From contig DASPTU010000004.1 of NCBI GenBank assembly GCA_035623255.1, forward strand, positions 1 through 64,000: 64,000 nt of DNA, in the 5' to 3' direction. The notes beneath the pieces are model-generated. The model was given only the letters and a program-made list of their open reading frames with translations, did not search any database and had not been told where the DNA came from. How positions within the stretch are numbered: the stretch's first letter is position 1; each line of letters opens with the position of its first letter. The translations under genes and the position numbers were made by a program. Below, piece after piece: positions 8,706-17,957 of this stretch. The DNA comes from JAFAGX01 sp035623255 (GTDB taxonomy: Bacteria > Acidobacteriota > Terriglobia > Terriglobales > Acidobacteriaceae).

Positions 8706-10640
8706 CTATGGCAAATAGTAACGGAACGAAGTCAAGAACATGTTTTCCGTAGCATTGGGATTGCTTAGCAGGTTGCCGGTTGCCGGATTCCCAGTTCCAG
8801 CCCAGGTATTTCGGTCGATGTACGAGTATTGCGGCCCCCACTGCAGTCGTCCCTTGGGACCGCTATAGAACCGATACCAAAAGCCGATTGTTCCTTCCAG
8901 AATTGAGCGAGTATCCCCGGTACAGTTCGACGGGTTCGCGGGATTGAACCCGGCGCTTAGCGGAGTTCCCGCTGAACCCGGGTTGGGTACCGTACCACTG
9001 CCAACAGGATTCGGACTGGTCGACGATACCGGGGTGTCAACATTAATGACTGTGGAACTGGGGGGCGCTTCGTTGTAGCAACCCGAGTTATTGAAGAGTG
9101 TCGAGCCGTAGCCGGCCCCTTTGCCGCCAAATGTGTAAGCGGTTCGCGCCTCGTACTCCGCGCCTACGTTGAAATATACATCCAAACGTTTAGAGTGGTA
9201 CTCCACGGTGCCAAGCGCCTGGTAATTCCGCACTGGAACCAACACTCCGTCGGGCCGCACCACGACATCAGGAAGACCCGCCGAGCCATATCGCCCGATA
9301 CCGTCTCCCACCAGCACGTGAACCCCAACGTCAAACTTCTGAGCGACAGTTCCACGCACATTCACACCAACACCGCCGCCAATCTTGTTGCTATTGAAGG
9401 CACTGCTGGCGTTTGGAATATTGCCGGTACCGCAAGGGACGCTTGGAGGTAGGACTCCATTAACCGCCGTGATAAGTCCGCCGCAGGGGAAGACACGGTC
9501 ACGAAAATCGCTTAACAAACCAAAAACCTCATAATGACCCCAGCCCGGCTGGAAGACTAACTTGGTGATGAAATCCGGTGCGGCGTTGAAGGAGTAGTTG
9601 GCGGTGGGATTGTAAAGACCGCCGCTAGCTCCCTGAGCGCCCAAGACGAAATTATTCTGTCCTGGAGCAAGATGTCCACCGAGCGTCGTCTGGGGATTCT
9701 CTATCGACGCGGCCCACCAAATCTGATTATTAAAATTCTTTGCTACACGAACTCCGTATTGCCGTGCCCAACTGAAGCCGACGTTGTACTGAGCGTCGAT
9801 GGTCATGGGTAAGGCTTCGGTACGATTGTCGACACCGGACTTGGTTTCCGTGACCAGGCTCCACATCTGGCCTCCGGTGAAGCTCCAACCATTTGTCAGC
9901 GCGGCCTGGCCCCACGCCTGTCTCTGACGAAGCGAGTAACTGTTGCTTTGGTTGTTGTTGGAGGTGACTCCGGCTGAGAGGAAGTCTGCTTCCACGTAGC
10001 CACTCAAAGTGGCAGAGTTAAGCTTGCCCTGGGCCAGCATCGAGATACGCGACTGACGACCGGAACCATAGAACTCAGACAGATGACTTGCAGTTGCGCC
10101 GTCAAAGGGAATTGAGTTAAAGGGCGTGTTGATATCGGCACCGAGCGCATGCGAACGCCACACTGTTTCAGCCGCGAGGAAACCGCCGGGCATGATGGTG
10201 ATTCCCTTGTAATGCAGCGCAAGCGGGTTCTCCAAACTGGACATGATATTCTTTTGCGTCTCCTGCAAACTAAGAGCAGCGTTTGTCTGGTTCTGCTTGA
10301 GGTCGCTGACCTCTGTTTTCAAGCTGGTCACGGTCTGTTGGTCCTGAACGGATTGAGACGCCGCGGCTGAAGTGCTTGTTTGCAGCTTTTGCACCTCCTG
10401 CTTCGCCTGTTCCAGCTCCACATCGCGCTTTTTCATAGCGTCGGTCAAATGCTGGATTTGTTGCTGCTGTTGTTCGATCCGCTTCTCCTGCGCGGCGATG
10501 GCGTTCTTGAGCTCTTCCACCTCCTGTGCCGTCACGGTTGAACGCTTGCTCGCAGTCCTGGGAGCAGCCGTCGTTTGTGCCTGCGACAAAGAAGTCGCGA
10601 TCAGAAACAAGGCTGAACATGCCTTGAGAATAGACTTCAT
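8706..10640 (-). CDS. coiled-coil outer-membrane porin (DcaP-like)
   Basis: Predicted outer-membrane channel of about 644 residues. A signal peptide (1-21, SLSQAQ) is followed by a Gln/Glu/Lys-rich coiled coil (about 32-85, including EKRIEQQQQQIQHL), then a long region of alternating aromatic and polar beta strands ending in FRYYLP. This layout, a periplasmic coiled coil before a barrel, fits the DcaP/putative-porin group; the solute is not predictable. The ATG chosen has AAAGGAG seven bases upstream and starts the signal peptide; a longer frame reaches 10688 but lacks both. It is convergent with rfbC and followed upstream by a long region without genes. Confidence 0.8.
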   Translation of the reverse strand: MKSILKACSALFLIATSLSQAQTTAAPRTASKRSTVTAQEVEELKNAIAAQEKRIEQQQQQIQHLTDAMKKRDVELEQAKQEVQKLQTSTSAAASQSVQDQQTVTSLKTEVSDLKQNQTNAALSLQETQKNIMSSLENPLALHYKGITIMPGGFLAAETVWRSHALGADINTPFNSIPFDGATASHLSEFYGSGRQSRISMLAQGKLNSATLSGYVEADFLSAGVTSNNNQSNSYSLRQRQAWGQAALTNGWSFTGGQMWSLVTETKSGVDNRTEALPMTIDAQYNVGFSWARQYGVRVAKNFNNQIWWAASIENPQTTLGGHLAPGQNNFVLGAQGASGGLYNPTANYSFNAAPDFITKLVFQPGWGHYEVFGLLSDFRDRVFPCGGLITAVNGVLPPSVPCGTGNIPNASSAFNSNKIGGGVGVNVRGTVAQKFDVGVHVLVGDGIGRYGSAGLPDVVVRPDGVLVPVRNYQALGTVEYHSKRLDVYFNVGAEYEARTAYTFGGKGAGYGSTLFNNSGCYNEAPPSSTVINVDTPVSSTSPNPVGSGTVPNPGSAGTPLSAGFNPANPSNCTGDTRSILEGTIGFWYRFYSGPKGRLQWGPQYSYIDRNTWAGTGNPATGNLLSNPNATENMFLTSFRYYLP

Positions 10641-11324
10641 TTTCTCTCCTTTGCCCCCTGAGGCGGAGGCGAGCTGAAATGCCCGCAATCCCTGTCACGG
10701 GCTAAGGAACTCAGGTGATGATCCGGATAAACTGCCTAACGCGTGGCTTGCGGCCGGCCCGTGTAATCACCGTTCCTGGCTTGCCGAAAGTCCACGGGCA
10801 CGGCTTAGAGTACGGCTCAAGCGAACTGGCTCTCGCGAAAAGGCCCTGATAATTCCCATGTTCGCAATGCAACAACCCTTACCTGAGAATGCGAGACATG
10901 CACCACAACGCGGGCCAGCGTCGCACCAACGACGCTTTCCGACCTGGCCGGTTTCGAGTACTCAGGAGTAACCGCCCTTTTACGTCCGCCACGTTACAGG
11001 ATGGTGATAATAGTGTGAATTTCTGGTGAATCATCCCGGATCGCAAGGCCAACCCAAACGGACGTGTCGGCCCCGCGCGATTTAACTTTCTGATCAGGAC
11101 ATCGAAGTGACTTGAGGATCAGGTGAGAAGCACGGCGCGGGGGCTCGGCAGGAGTCGCGAAATATTGCCCAACCCTATGCACCTTCCGCGTTTGTCGCTA
11201 CTAATACAAGACAGCGTATATGGGCGTGCGGTGTTTTCCCCGCAGCTACTAAAAAAGGTATTCACCGGCAGAGAACTGTTGGGTGTAGATCAGTGAACTG
11301 CTGGAAGACCTAACAGCGCTCCAC
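10641..11324. other. gene-free region upstream of the porin
   Basis: About 680 bases separate the porin start from the end of the DUF5996 gene. The longest open frames are about 60 codons, with no ribosome site or recognisable product. I saw no tRNA, repeat array or clear hairpin with a T tract. The porin promoter must lie in its left part, but no convincing -35/-10 pair stands out. Confidence 0.5.
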
Positions 11325-12278
11325 TCAAGCAGGTTTAGTCAGGTGCGGCACATTTTCACGCGCTCTTTCAAGGCCCTTACGATCCCAATTTCCGAGGTTG
11401 GCTGCAGCATCGTAAGTACTCTCGCAAAAGGACGTCAGAGATTGGGTTGGCGATTGTGCTGTTCGCACGTCTTCATACATCAGCAGGAATTCGCCAAGCT
11501 GCTTCTGATAGATAGCAGCACTCGGCTGGATCCGTGCTTCCCTGAACCCAGGCGGTTCAGGGGCGGCGTAGCAATAGAAAGCTGCGTCTTTAATTTCTCC
11601 TCCGCCTGGCCAAAATCCGACGCTGCTCACTTCGTGCGAATAAGCTTCGCGGGTTATGAGGTCTGCACCGGCACGCTCCGGTGCGCGCCGTCCTGAGAAG
11701 CGCGTCACAGCAAGATCGAAGCTGCCCCAAAAGAAGTGCACCGGGCTGGATTTGCCGATGAACTCTGCTCTGAATTGACTGAACACCGAATCGACCGACG
11801 ACAGAATGCGCCAGAATTTCTCCACGGCTTTGGCATCATACGAGGCGTGCACAGTGTCTTCGTCGAAGGCAATCGGGTCCGGGATTTCGACCGGCATGTG
11901 CCAGATCTTGACTTCAATGCCCGCCGCGTGGAGCATCGCCATGAATTCCTGGTAGAAATTCGCGACTGAACGCGGTTTCAGTGGCAGTGATTTCACGATT
12001 CCATCGCTCGTTTCAAGCATAAGCTGGTGGCCAATGAAATCGAACCAAAGTTCGAAGGATCTTTCGCCATATGGGATCCGAGATGTGGTCAAGCCGCGTG
12101 ACGTTACATAGAGCGGAACATTCCACCAGTGATTGACGAGCGGAGTCAGGCGGAGACGAACTTTGCCCACGATCTGCGTCCACATGTGGAGCGTAGCGCA
12201 AGTGTCTTTCCACCAATCCAGCGGCAGACTAGGCCAACACTGCGGCTCATCGCTGACAAACTCAGTTCCCTGCTTCAC
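11325..12278 (-). CDS. DUF5996 family protein
   Basis: Cytoplasmic protein of about 317 residues with no signal peptide. It opens with WPSLPLDWWKDTCATLHMWTQ and has further Trp/His-rich motifs (WWNVPLYV, HFFWGSFDLAVTRFSGR, FWPGGG), which I recognise as the DUF5996 family; its biochemical role is unknown. The open frame runs upstream to 12374, but a GTG at 12278 overlaps the stop of the pirin gene as GTGA, a classic coupled start, and the family's conserved region begins about ten residues later. The overlap makes an operon with the pirin gene very likely. Confidence 0.75.
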   Translation of the reverse strand: MKQGTEFVSDEPQCWPSLPLDWWKDTCATLHMWTQIVGKVRLRLTPLVNHWWNVPLYVTSRGLTTSRIPYGERSFELWFDFIGHQLMLETSDGIVKSLPLKPRSVANFYQEFMAMLHAAGIEVKIWHMPVEIPDPIAFDEDTVHASYDAKAVEKFWRILSSVDSVFSQFRAEFIGKSSPVHFFWGSFDLAVTRFSGRRAPERAGADLITREAYSHEVSSVGFWPGGGEIKDAAFYCYAAPEPPGFREARIQPSAAIYQKQLGEFLLMYEDVRTAQSPTQSLTSFCESTYDAAANLGNWDRKGLERARENVPHLTKPA

Positions 12279-13189
12279 CTTCTCTTGCCTTCTTTCAGAA
12301 AAGTTCCTTCCTGCAGTTCGGTGAAAGCCTGCCGCAATTGTTCCTGCGTGTTCATCACGATCGGCCCATACCACGCGACCGGCTCTTCCAGCGGCTTTCC
12401 CGAGACCAGCAGGAAGCGGATTCCATCATCTCCTGCCTGGACCGTGACTTCGTCGCCGCGGTCAAAAATGATCAGCGAACGGTTGTCGGCTTCGACCGGA
12501 GGAGTGGTGTCCAACCATTTGATGGCCTCCGTTGGCACTGCTAGCGGGCCGGAGGCGTTGCAGAATTTTCCGCTCCCCGCAAAAACATAAGCGAAAGCAT
12601 GACGGGTAGTCTCCACCGGAAGCGTCTGTCGCTTGCGGGGAGAAACCGACACATCGAGATAAACCGGATCGGCGGCAACTCCCTCCACTGGTCCTTTCTT
12701 TCCCCAGAAGTTGCCGCAAACGACTCGCACGTGCGTGCCATCATCATCTGTAATTTCGGGAATTTCAGCAGCCTTCACCTCCTGGTAACGCGGCGAAGTC
12801 ATTTTGAGAGATGCCGGAAGATTGCCCCATAACTGAAATCCATGCATGCGACCGGCATGATCGCCCTTCGGCATCTCCTGATGAATGATGCCGCTGCCGG
12901 CGGTCATCCACTGCACATCTCCAGCACCAATAACACCACTGTTGCCGATGCTGTCCCCGTGTGCCACTGTACCCGCCAGCACGTATGTGATGGTTTCAAT
13001 TCCGCGGTGCGGATGCCATGGGAACCCCGCGAGATAGTCCTCAGGAACGTCGTTGCGGAAATCGTCGAGTAGAAGGAAGGGATCGAAATCTTTTGTGTTT
13101 CCAAACCCAAATGCTCGGCGAAGATGCACTCCGGCACCTTCGATGGTTGGTTTGGATTTGATGAGCCGTTTGACGGGCCGGATCGACAT
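12275..13189 (-). CDS. pirin family protein
   Basis: Bicupin of 304 residues. The iron ligands of pirins are visible: H59 and H61 in FPWHPHRGIE, and H103 and E105 in IIHQEMP. Bacterial pirins are often quercetin 2,3-dioxygenases or redox-responsive partners; the sequence does not show which. The RRAFG motif (24-28) and DFDPFLLLDDF are typical of the N-terminal cupin. It is the first gene of a pair with the DUF5996 gene (GTGA overlap). Confidence 0.9.
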   Translation of the reverse strand: MSIRPVKRLIKSKPTIEGAGVHLRRAFGFGNTKDFDPFLLLDDFRNDVPEDYLAGFPWHPHRGIETITYVLAGTVAHGDSIGNSGVIGAGDVQWMTAGSGIIHQEMPKGDHAGRMHGFQLWGNLPASLKMTSPRYQEVKAAEIPEITDDDGTHVRVVCGNFWGKKGPVEGVAADPVYLDVSVSPRKRQTLPVETTRHAFAYVFAGSGKFCNASGPLAVPTEAIKWLDTTPPVEADNRSLIIFDRGDEVTVQAGDDGIRFLLVSGKPLEEPVAWYGPIVMNTQEQLRQAFTELQEGTFLKEGKRR

Positions 13190-13237
13190 GGTGACTCCAG
13201 TGTACTGCCGTAACGAGTCTAGCTCCCTATTCCGCGG

Positions 13238-13654
13238 TCAAAGCGCCGCGCGAATAAGGCCGACTCCAAGAGTCAAAACAGCGGCGGCCAGACACAAGGC
13301 GCCGATGTACGCAAGATTTATCAAGCCATTCGCCTCTTTCGCTTCAGGCGACACGACGGACAGAAAAAAAGCTGCCGGAATGAGAATTGCAGCAAGGGGG
13401 GCACCGGCTCGAGCCACCCATTTCCAGAACGACGAAAGCACCGCTTCGTCAACATAACGTAGCATGACCAGTGACAGAACGAGATACACACCGGCATGCG
13501 CATGTCCAGCACGCCATAGATTTTGTCGCAATGGATTGTTGCCGTACCCGGGCACGTTTCTGGTTAACATGCCGAGAAGAGTCAGCCCTCCGTACATGAC
13601 GCTGGGCAACACGATAAGAAGGATTCCCGCAAACATCCGCGATTCTCGTGACAT
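13238..13654 (-). CDS. small four-helix membrane protein
   Basis: 138 residues with four hydrophobic segments (about 8-28, 48-65, 83-103 and 112-135) and little soluble sequence. A conserved-looking loop, NLWRAGHAHAGVYLV, holds two histidines at the start of the second helix and could bind metal or haem, though nothing proves this. I do not recognise a named family. The ATG has GGAGG five bases upstream. It lies 48 bases downstream of the gap after the pirin start and is co-directional with its neighbours. Confidence 0.65.
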   Translation of the reverse strand: MSRESRMFAGILLIVLPSVMYGGLTLLGMLTRNVPGYGNNPLRQNLWRAGHAHAGVYLVLSLVMLRYVDEAVLSSFWKWVARAGAPLAAILIPAAFFLSVVSPEAKEANGLINLAYIGALCLAAAVLTLGVGLIRAAL

Positions 13655-13721
13655 GATGTCCTCCCCCGCCTGTCTCGTTCCTAACCCATCACCTTCGGAT
13701 TGCGCCTTATTGGTGGCACCT

Positions 13722-14741
13722 TCAATTTCCTGTTGTGAGTACCACTCGGAATTCCGCCTTCCCGCTGATCATCCGAGCATAGGCCTCGGCCGCTTTGGTC
13801 AGTGGATATTTTTCGATCATCGGCCGCACGCTTTTCTTTTCCGCAAAAATGAGCGTGTCCTCAGAGTCGGTAGGAGTTCCGCTCGGCCATCCCTGAATGC
13901 GGCGCCTGCCCAAGACTAGTGGGACAACGTTCACTGGCATCAGATCTTGGGGCACTCCGATAAGAACTAACGTTCCACCGGGTGCGAGGCCGCCAACCAT
14001 CGCCGCCATCGCTTTCCCACTGGGTGCCGTAGCCAGAATCGCCTGCGCACCGCCCAATTTCTGGAGTTCGGTGGCGGGATCCGTAGTTGCGCTGTCGATA
14101 TAAACCTGCGCACCGAGTTTCTTCGCTAAGGAGGCAATGTCTGCTCCGCGACCGACCGCGGCTACTCGATAGCCGAACTTGTTGGCGAACTGAATTCCCA
14201 AATGGCCCAACCCGCCAATTCCCTGAATTGCCACCAGATCGCTAGGGACCGCTCCGCTGTGACGCAAAGCATTGAATGTCGTGATGCCCGCACACATCAG
14301 AGGTGCGGCTTCGGCAACATCAAGGGATTCCGGCATATGGGCCACAGCCTCGACCGGCGCAACCATGAACTCCTGATAGCCGCCGTCATAGCTTATGCCG
14401 CAGACCTTTACGTTGACGCAATTGATGAAATCCCCACGCCGGCAATGGATGCAAGTGCCGTCCTGACCGCCATGCCATCCGACACCGACGCGTTCGCCTA
14501 TTTTCCATTCAGAGGCGTTGGCACCTAATTTATCGATGACGCCTGCCACTTCATGTCCGGGGACCCTAGGATATGAGATACCTGGGAATAGGCCTTCCTT
14601 GGTGACTACATCGCTGTGGCAAACTCCACATGCCAGGACGCGAATCCTCACCTGCCGCGGCCCGGGCTCGGGTATGTCGCGTTCCACGACTTGCAAGTCC
14701 TCGCCCGGCTTCGGTACTTGCACTGCTTTCATTTTTGCCAT
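13722..14741 (-). CDS. zinc-dependent alcohol dehydrogenase
   Basis: Medium-chain NAD(P)-dependent dehydrogenase of 339 residues, CAD/AdhP-like. Catalytic zinc ligands fit C41 (GVCHSD), H63 in PGHEVAG and C150 (LMCAG). The Rossmann loop GIGGLGHLG is near 174-182. The structural-zinc loop is unusual: C97, C100 and C108 are present, but the position that normally carries the first Cys has Asp (GGQDGTC, D94). The start has AAGGAT upstream. The substrate is probably a primary alcohol or aldehyde; this is inferred from family only. Confidence 0.9.
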   Translation of the reverse strand: MAKMKAVQVPKPGEDLQVVERDIPEPGPRQVRIRVLACGVCHSDVVTKEGLFPGISYPRVPGHEVAGVIDKLGANASEWKIGERVGVGWHGGQDGTCIHCRRGDFINCVNVKVCGISYDGGYQEFMVAPVEAVAHMPESLDVAEAAPLMCAGITTFNALRHSGAVPSDLVAIQGIGGLGHLGIQFANKFGYRVAAVGRGADIASLAKKLGAQVYIDSATTDPATELQKLGGAQAILATAPSGKAMAAMVGGLAPGGTLVLIGVPQDLMPVNVVPLVLGRRRIQGWPSGTPTDSEDTLIFAEKKSVRPMIEKYPLTKAAEAYARMISGKAEFRVVLTTGN

Positions 14742-14786
14742 TGGTCAATCCTTTTTACAGAGATGCGGTGGAAGCCGGCAAGGTTC

Positions 14787-14868
14787 TCACAGTTTCGCCC
14801 CGCCATCAACCGGGATGCTCGCTCCTGCGATCCAGCGCGCGCCGTCGGATGCGAGAAACGCAATCACA
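14787..14868 (-). pseudogene. C-terminal remnant of a short-chain dehydrogenase
   Basis: The minus strand encodes FLASDGARWIAGASIPVDGG followed by a few residues and a stop. This is the signature C-terminal tail of classical SDR enzymes (ASDGARWITGxxxxVDGG). Nothing upstream in this frame resembles an SDR; the DNA there is the alpha/beta-hydrolase gene read in another frame. It is therefore a truncated relic, left when a deletion joined the hydrolase to the last part of an SDR gene. It overlaps the last bases of the hydrolase. Confidence 0.75.
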
Positions 14869-15766
14869 AAAAGTTTGCCAGCGCTTCGGTTGTTTCTTTG
14901 AGATTTTCCTCGAGGACCCAATGTCCTGTTCTCTTTAGAAAAATTGTCCTCGCGTTCGAAGCCACTAGCTTCATCTGACTCCCAAGCAGCTCTCCGTTTG
15001 CCTTTTCGCCGCCAATCGCCAGCACTGGCATTTCCAGCCTGGTTTTCGCAAACTCTGCAAAGTCTTTGGCAGCTTCCTGAAACGAGACGAAGTACTGCCA
15101 CCCCGCGCGCATGCGTCCGGGACGCGAATAAGCGTCGGTGTAGGCGACGCGATCGGCTTCAGGAATAGAGCGAGCTTTATCGGCCGCAAACTCGTTCCAA
15201 AAATGCTCGAAGTAGATACGCTCACGGCCTTTCACTAAAGCTTCCGGCGTGGGGCCGTTGAAGCGAAAATGCCAGATAGCGGGATTGTTGTACACATCCT
15301 CCCAGCCGGCGACGCCTGGAAGGAACGCATCCATCACCACCAACTTTTCCGTCTCGGCGGGAAATTGCGCGGCATAGGCGTAGGCAACCATTAACCCAAT
15401 GTCGTGCCCCACGACTCTCGCTTTTCCAATACCCAATGACTTGGCGAGCTGATGGACGCGAATCGCGGCTGTCTTCATATCCAAACCGTCTGCCGGAATA
15501 TCGGAATCGCCAATTCCTGGAAGGTCAGGCGCGATCACGGTGAACTTTTGCGAAAGCAGCGGAATGATCGGCCTCCACATTCTTGAAGTCTGTGTATAGC
15601 CGTGCAGCAGAATTACCGTCGGTCCCTGCCCGACGGTCAGGTAATGAAAAGTTATCTCGTCAACGGACACTGGTCGTGACTCGATCGTAGCCGCCCGCTC
15701 CATGGCCCACAAAGGAAATGAAGGGGGTAGCACTTGGCCAGGTCGAAGATCCCACGTTTCTCTCAT
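14864..15766 (-). CDS. alpha/beta hydrolase, epoxide-hydrolase-like
   Basis: About 300 residues with an alpha/beta-hydrolase fold. LLHGY (53-57) forms the oxyanion side, and the nucleophile is Asp (D122 in VVGHDIG) rather than Ser, as in epoxide hydrolases and haloalkane dehalogenases. The catalytic His is H282 in RTGHWVLEE. The reading frame can be opened further to a TTG at 15790; I chose the ATG preceded by AAAGAG. An ATG at 15703 is also possible. The C-terminus abuts an SDR relic, so the last few residues may be altered by the rearrangement. Confidence 0.82.
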   Translation of the reverse strand: MRETWDLRPGQVLPPSFPLWAMERAATIESRPVSVDEITFHYLTVGQGPTVILLHGYTQTSRMWRPIIPLLSQKFTVIAPDLPGIGDSDIPADGLDMKTAAIRVHQLAKSLGIGKARVVGHDIGLMVAYAYAAQFPAETEKLVVMDAFLPGVAGWEDVYNNPAIWHFRFNGPTPEALVKGRERIYFEHFWNEFAADKARSIPEADRVAYTDAYSRPGRMRAGWQYFVSFQEAAKDFAEFAKTRLEMPVLAIGGEKANGELLGSQMKLVASNARTIFLKRTGHWVLEENLKETTEALANFL

Positions 15767-15966
15767 ACTCTTTAGCCTTTTTCGAGACAAAAGACTGGCC
15801 GACGATGGCAGTCATTCATTCCAGCGGCGGCCAGTTGGTGTTTCTCAGCTCAGTATCTTTTTGCGCCTGCTTCCCAATGCGGCTGGAAGCGCGCAATTGT
15901 GCGATCCTCGAATTCGCACCGGCAGACCGCTGGCAAACACCAGGATCTGCTGCAGCGCCTCGAAAC

Positions 15967-16812
15967 TCAGGCAGCCTGAGAGCTCTTCTGTCCTTCTCTC
16001 AGAAACGCGAGCAAGTCGGCATTGACCTGGTCATGAAGTGTCGCAGTGAGGCCATGCGGCGCACCCGGATAATAAATTTCTTTCGCACCCTGGATGAGTC
16101 GGGCCGATTTTCTCGCCGAGTCCTTGACCGGGACGATCTGGTCATCCTCCCCGTGCATGACGAGGGTCGGAACGTCAATTTTCTTAAGGTCCTCTGTAAA
16201 ATCAGTCTCCGAGAAGGCCTTGATACTCTCGTACGCGTTCTTAAGTCCAGCCTGCATGCTCCAAAGCCAGAACTGGTCCAGCGTTCCTTGCGGCACATTA
16301 GCGCCCGGTCTGTTGGCGCCATAGAACGGAACCGCCAAATCCTTGTAAAACTGCGAGGGGTTGTTGGCGAGATCGCTCCGTAGCTTGTCGAACACTTCGA
16401 TCGGCAGGCCCTCAGGATTGGCCGCGGACTTTACCATGATCGGGGGCACGGCAGCCACGAGGACTGCTTTGGCAACCCTCTTCGTGCCGTGGCGGCCGAT
16501 GTAACGCGCGACTTCCCCGCCTCCAGTCGAGTGGCCTACAAGAGTGGCCTCCCTGAGATCCAGCGCTTCGATCACAGCCGCAAGATCGTCGGCATATCCA
16601 TTCATATCGTTTCCCCCAGAGCTCTGGGTGGAGCGCCCATGTCCGCGCCGGTCAACCGCAACGCAGCGATACCCGTGTTGCACGAGGAAGAGCGTTTGAA
16701 CATCCCAGGCGTCAGAGTTCAGTGGCCAACCGTGCGAGAACGTGACGACCGGGCCTTTGCCCCAGTCCTTGTAGAAAATCTGTGTTCCATCTTTAACGGT
16801 GATAGCGGGCAT
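15967..16812 (-). CDS. alpha/beta hydrolase, non-haem chloroperoxidase/arylesterase type
   Basis: 281 residues, very close in motif layout to the cofactor-free haloperoxidase/esterase group. The nucleophile is S95 in LVGHSTGGGE, the oxyanion motif is SHGWPLNSDAW, the acid is in HGEDDQIVP and the His is in PGAPHGLTAT. These enzymes hydrolyse small esters and can perhydrolyse acetate, giving incidental halogenation. The start is firm: AAGGAG lies eight bases before the ATG. Its stop is about 200 bases from the start of the epoxide-hydrolase-like gene, which is co-directional. Confidence 0.88.
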   Translation of the reverse strand: MPAITVKDGTQIFYKDWGKGPVVTFSHGWPLNSDAWDVQTLFLVQHGYRCVAVDRRGHGRSTQSSGGNDMNGYADDLAAVIEALDLREATLVGHSTGGGEVARYIGRHGTKRVAKAVLVAAVPPIMVKSAANPEGLPIEVFDKLRSDLANNPSQFYKDLAVPFYGANRPGANVPQGTLDQFWLWSMQAGLKNAYESIKAFSETDFTEDLKKIDVPTLVMHGEDDQIVPVKDSARKSARLIQGAKEIYYPGAPHGLTATLHDQVNADLLAFLREGQKSSQAA

Positions 16813-16867
16813 GAATTTGTCTCCTTTTTCTTATTGTTGTTCTGTAACGAATGCTTGACATTGCGAT

Positions 16868-17368
16868 TTAAGTTGCACTGACACGCTCGGGATGAAAACG
16901 CACAGCAGATAAAACCGTAAGCGTACCGAACATCAGCAGAACAATTGTCTGCGCCGCCACAAACGGCAACTCTTTCTGCGTCGGTGCCAGGGCTTTCAGG
17001 GCGGGGACTTTCTCAAAAGACTGCACAACCAAGACAAAAACGTTGAAATAAAGAGCAAGAGTAGAGCCGATCACATAGACCCAGCGCCAAGCGCCGTTAA
17101 GATGAAATACGTAGCGTGCCGGAATCGCGAGCGCCAACATGGCCAGCGACATGATCCCGAGAATGTGAGACGGCAACAGATGATCGAACGGAAAACCGAA
17201 CCCGGTAATGCTGGTCAAGGCTGTGGTTGTAAGAAAGACCACTGTCCAGCCATCCAGGCGCTTGCCGCTCAGAAATCCGAACACAACGATGAGTCCCGAA
17301 GCTATGCCAATCAGGCTGATCACCACATGCAGAATCGTGTAAGTTGCCGTGCTCACGCCGAAAATCAT
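16868..17368 (-). CDS. small integral membrane protein
   Basis: 166 residues with four to five hydrophobic segments. Notable motifs are LTSITGFGFPFDHLLPSHILGI and HLNGAWRWVYVIG, with charged or aromatic residues between helices. The chosen ATG has AAGGAG eight bases upstream; the frame extends 29 codons further without a ribosome site. I do not recognise a named family or function. It is co-directional with the chloroperoxidase-type hydrolase, 55 bases away. Confidence 0.65.
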   Translation of the reverse strand: MIFGVSTATYTILHVVISLIGIASGLIVVFGFLSGKRLDGWTVVFLTTTALTSITGFGFPFDHLLPSHILGIMSLAMLALAIPARYVFHLNGAWRWVYVIGSTLALYFNVFVLVVQSFEKVPALKALAPTQKELPFVAAQTIVLLMFGTLTVLSAVRFHPERVSAT

Positions 17369-17957
17369 CGCCTCTCTCCTTGACTCGATTGTTATTTCAA
17401 TTCGATTGCCGAGCAGGTTCGCTGTTGTGACTGTCTTACGAACTCTAATGGACATGACTCCCGCGACCCAGTTGGCTCAGTCTCGTCAGCCTCACCGCAA
17501 AGCATCTCCAGTAAAAGCCTTACACATGGGCTAAGCGTTGCGGGAAAATTCGTGTTTTGCATGGCACCCCCCCTGCTTTGACCGTTGCCCCGATGGGAAT
17601 CTGCTTATTAATCTGCACCAGCGCAATGTAGGACACATCACGCAATGCAGTGTTTTTTCGGTACCACTTTCGGGGTACGTGGTTGTTCATTATAGCAATG
17701 ATTCGTTGCAGACCACGTCGCGCTGCAGACAGCGGTAGTGTCCTAAACTTGCGTTGAAAGCAATTCTCGCAAAGTCCATACGTGATCGGTCAAGCCCGAT
17801 TCCATAGCTGGAGTTACGCGGAGTGTCTTGTGTATCCGGCAGAATGAAGTTCGTATCATCGCCAGTGATCGGAATGATAATCTTTTCGGTTTCCTCAGTT
17901 CGCGATGAGGGAAATGGAACGGTTGCGGTATAAACGGCGTAGCGGATTGTGTCCAAC
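17369..17957. other. gene-poor region before marC
   Basis: Nearly 590 bases between two divergent genes. A minus-strand open frame of 94 codons (17690-17974) encodes a polar sequence containing KIIIPITGDD and SYGIGLDRSRMDF. It has no ribosome site and overlaps the marC start, so it could be a degraded gene piece but I cannot assign it. No tRNA, repeat array or T-tailed hairpin was seen. Confidence 0.4.

Noticed and set aside
10994..11182. 62-codon minus-strand open frame in the gap upstream of the porin
   Set aside because: No ribosome site, no conserved-looking sequence, and length expected by chance.
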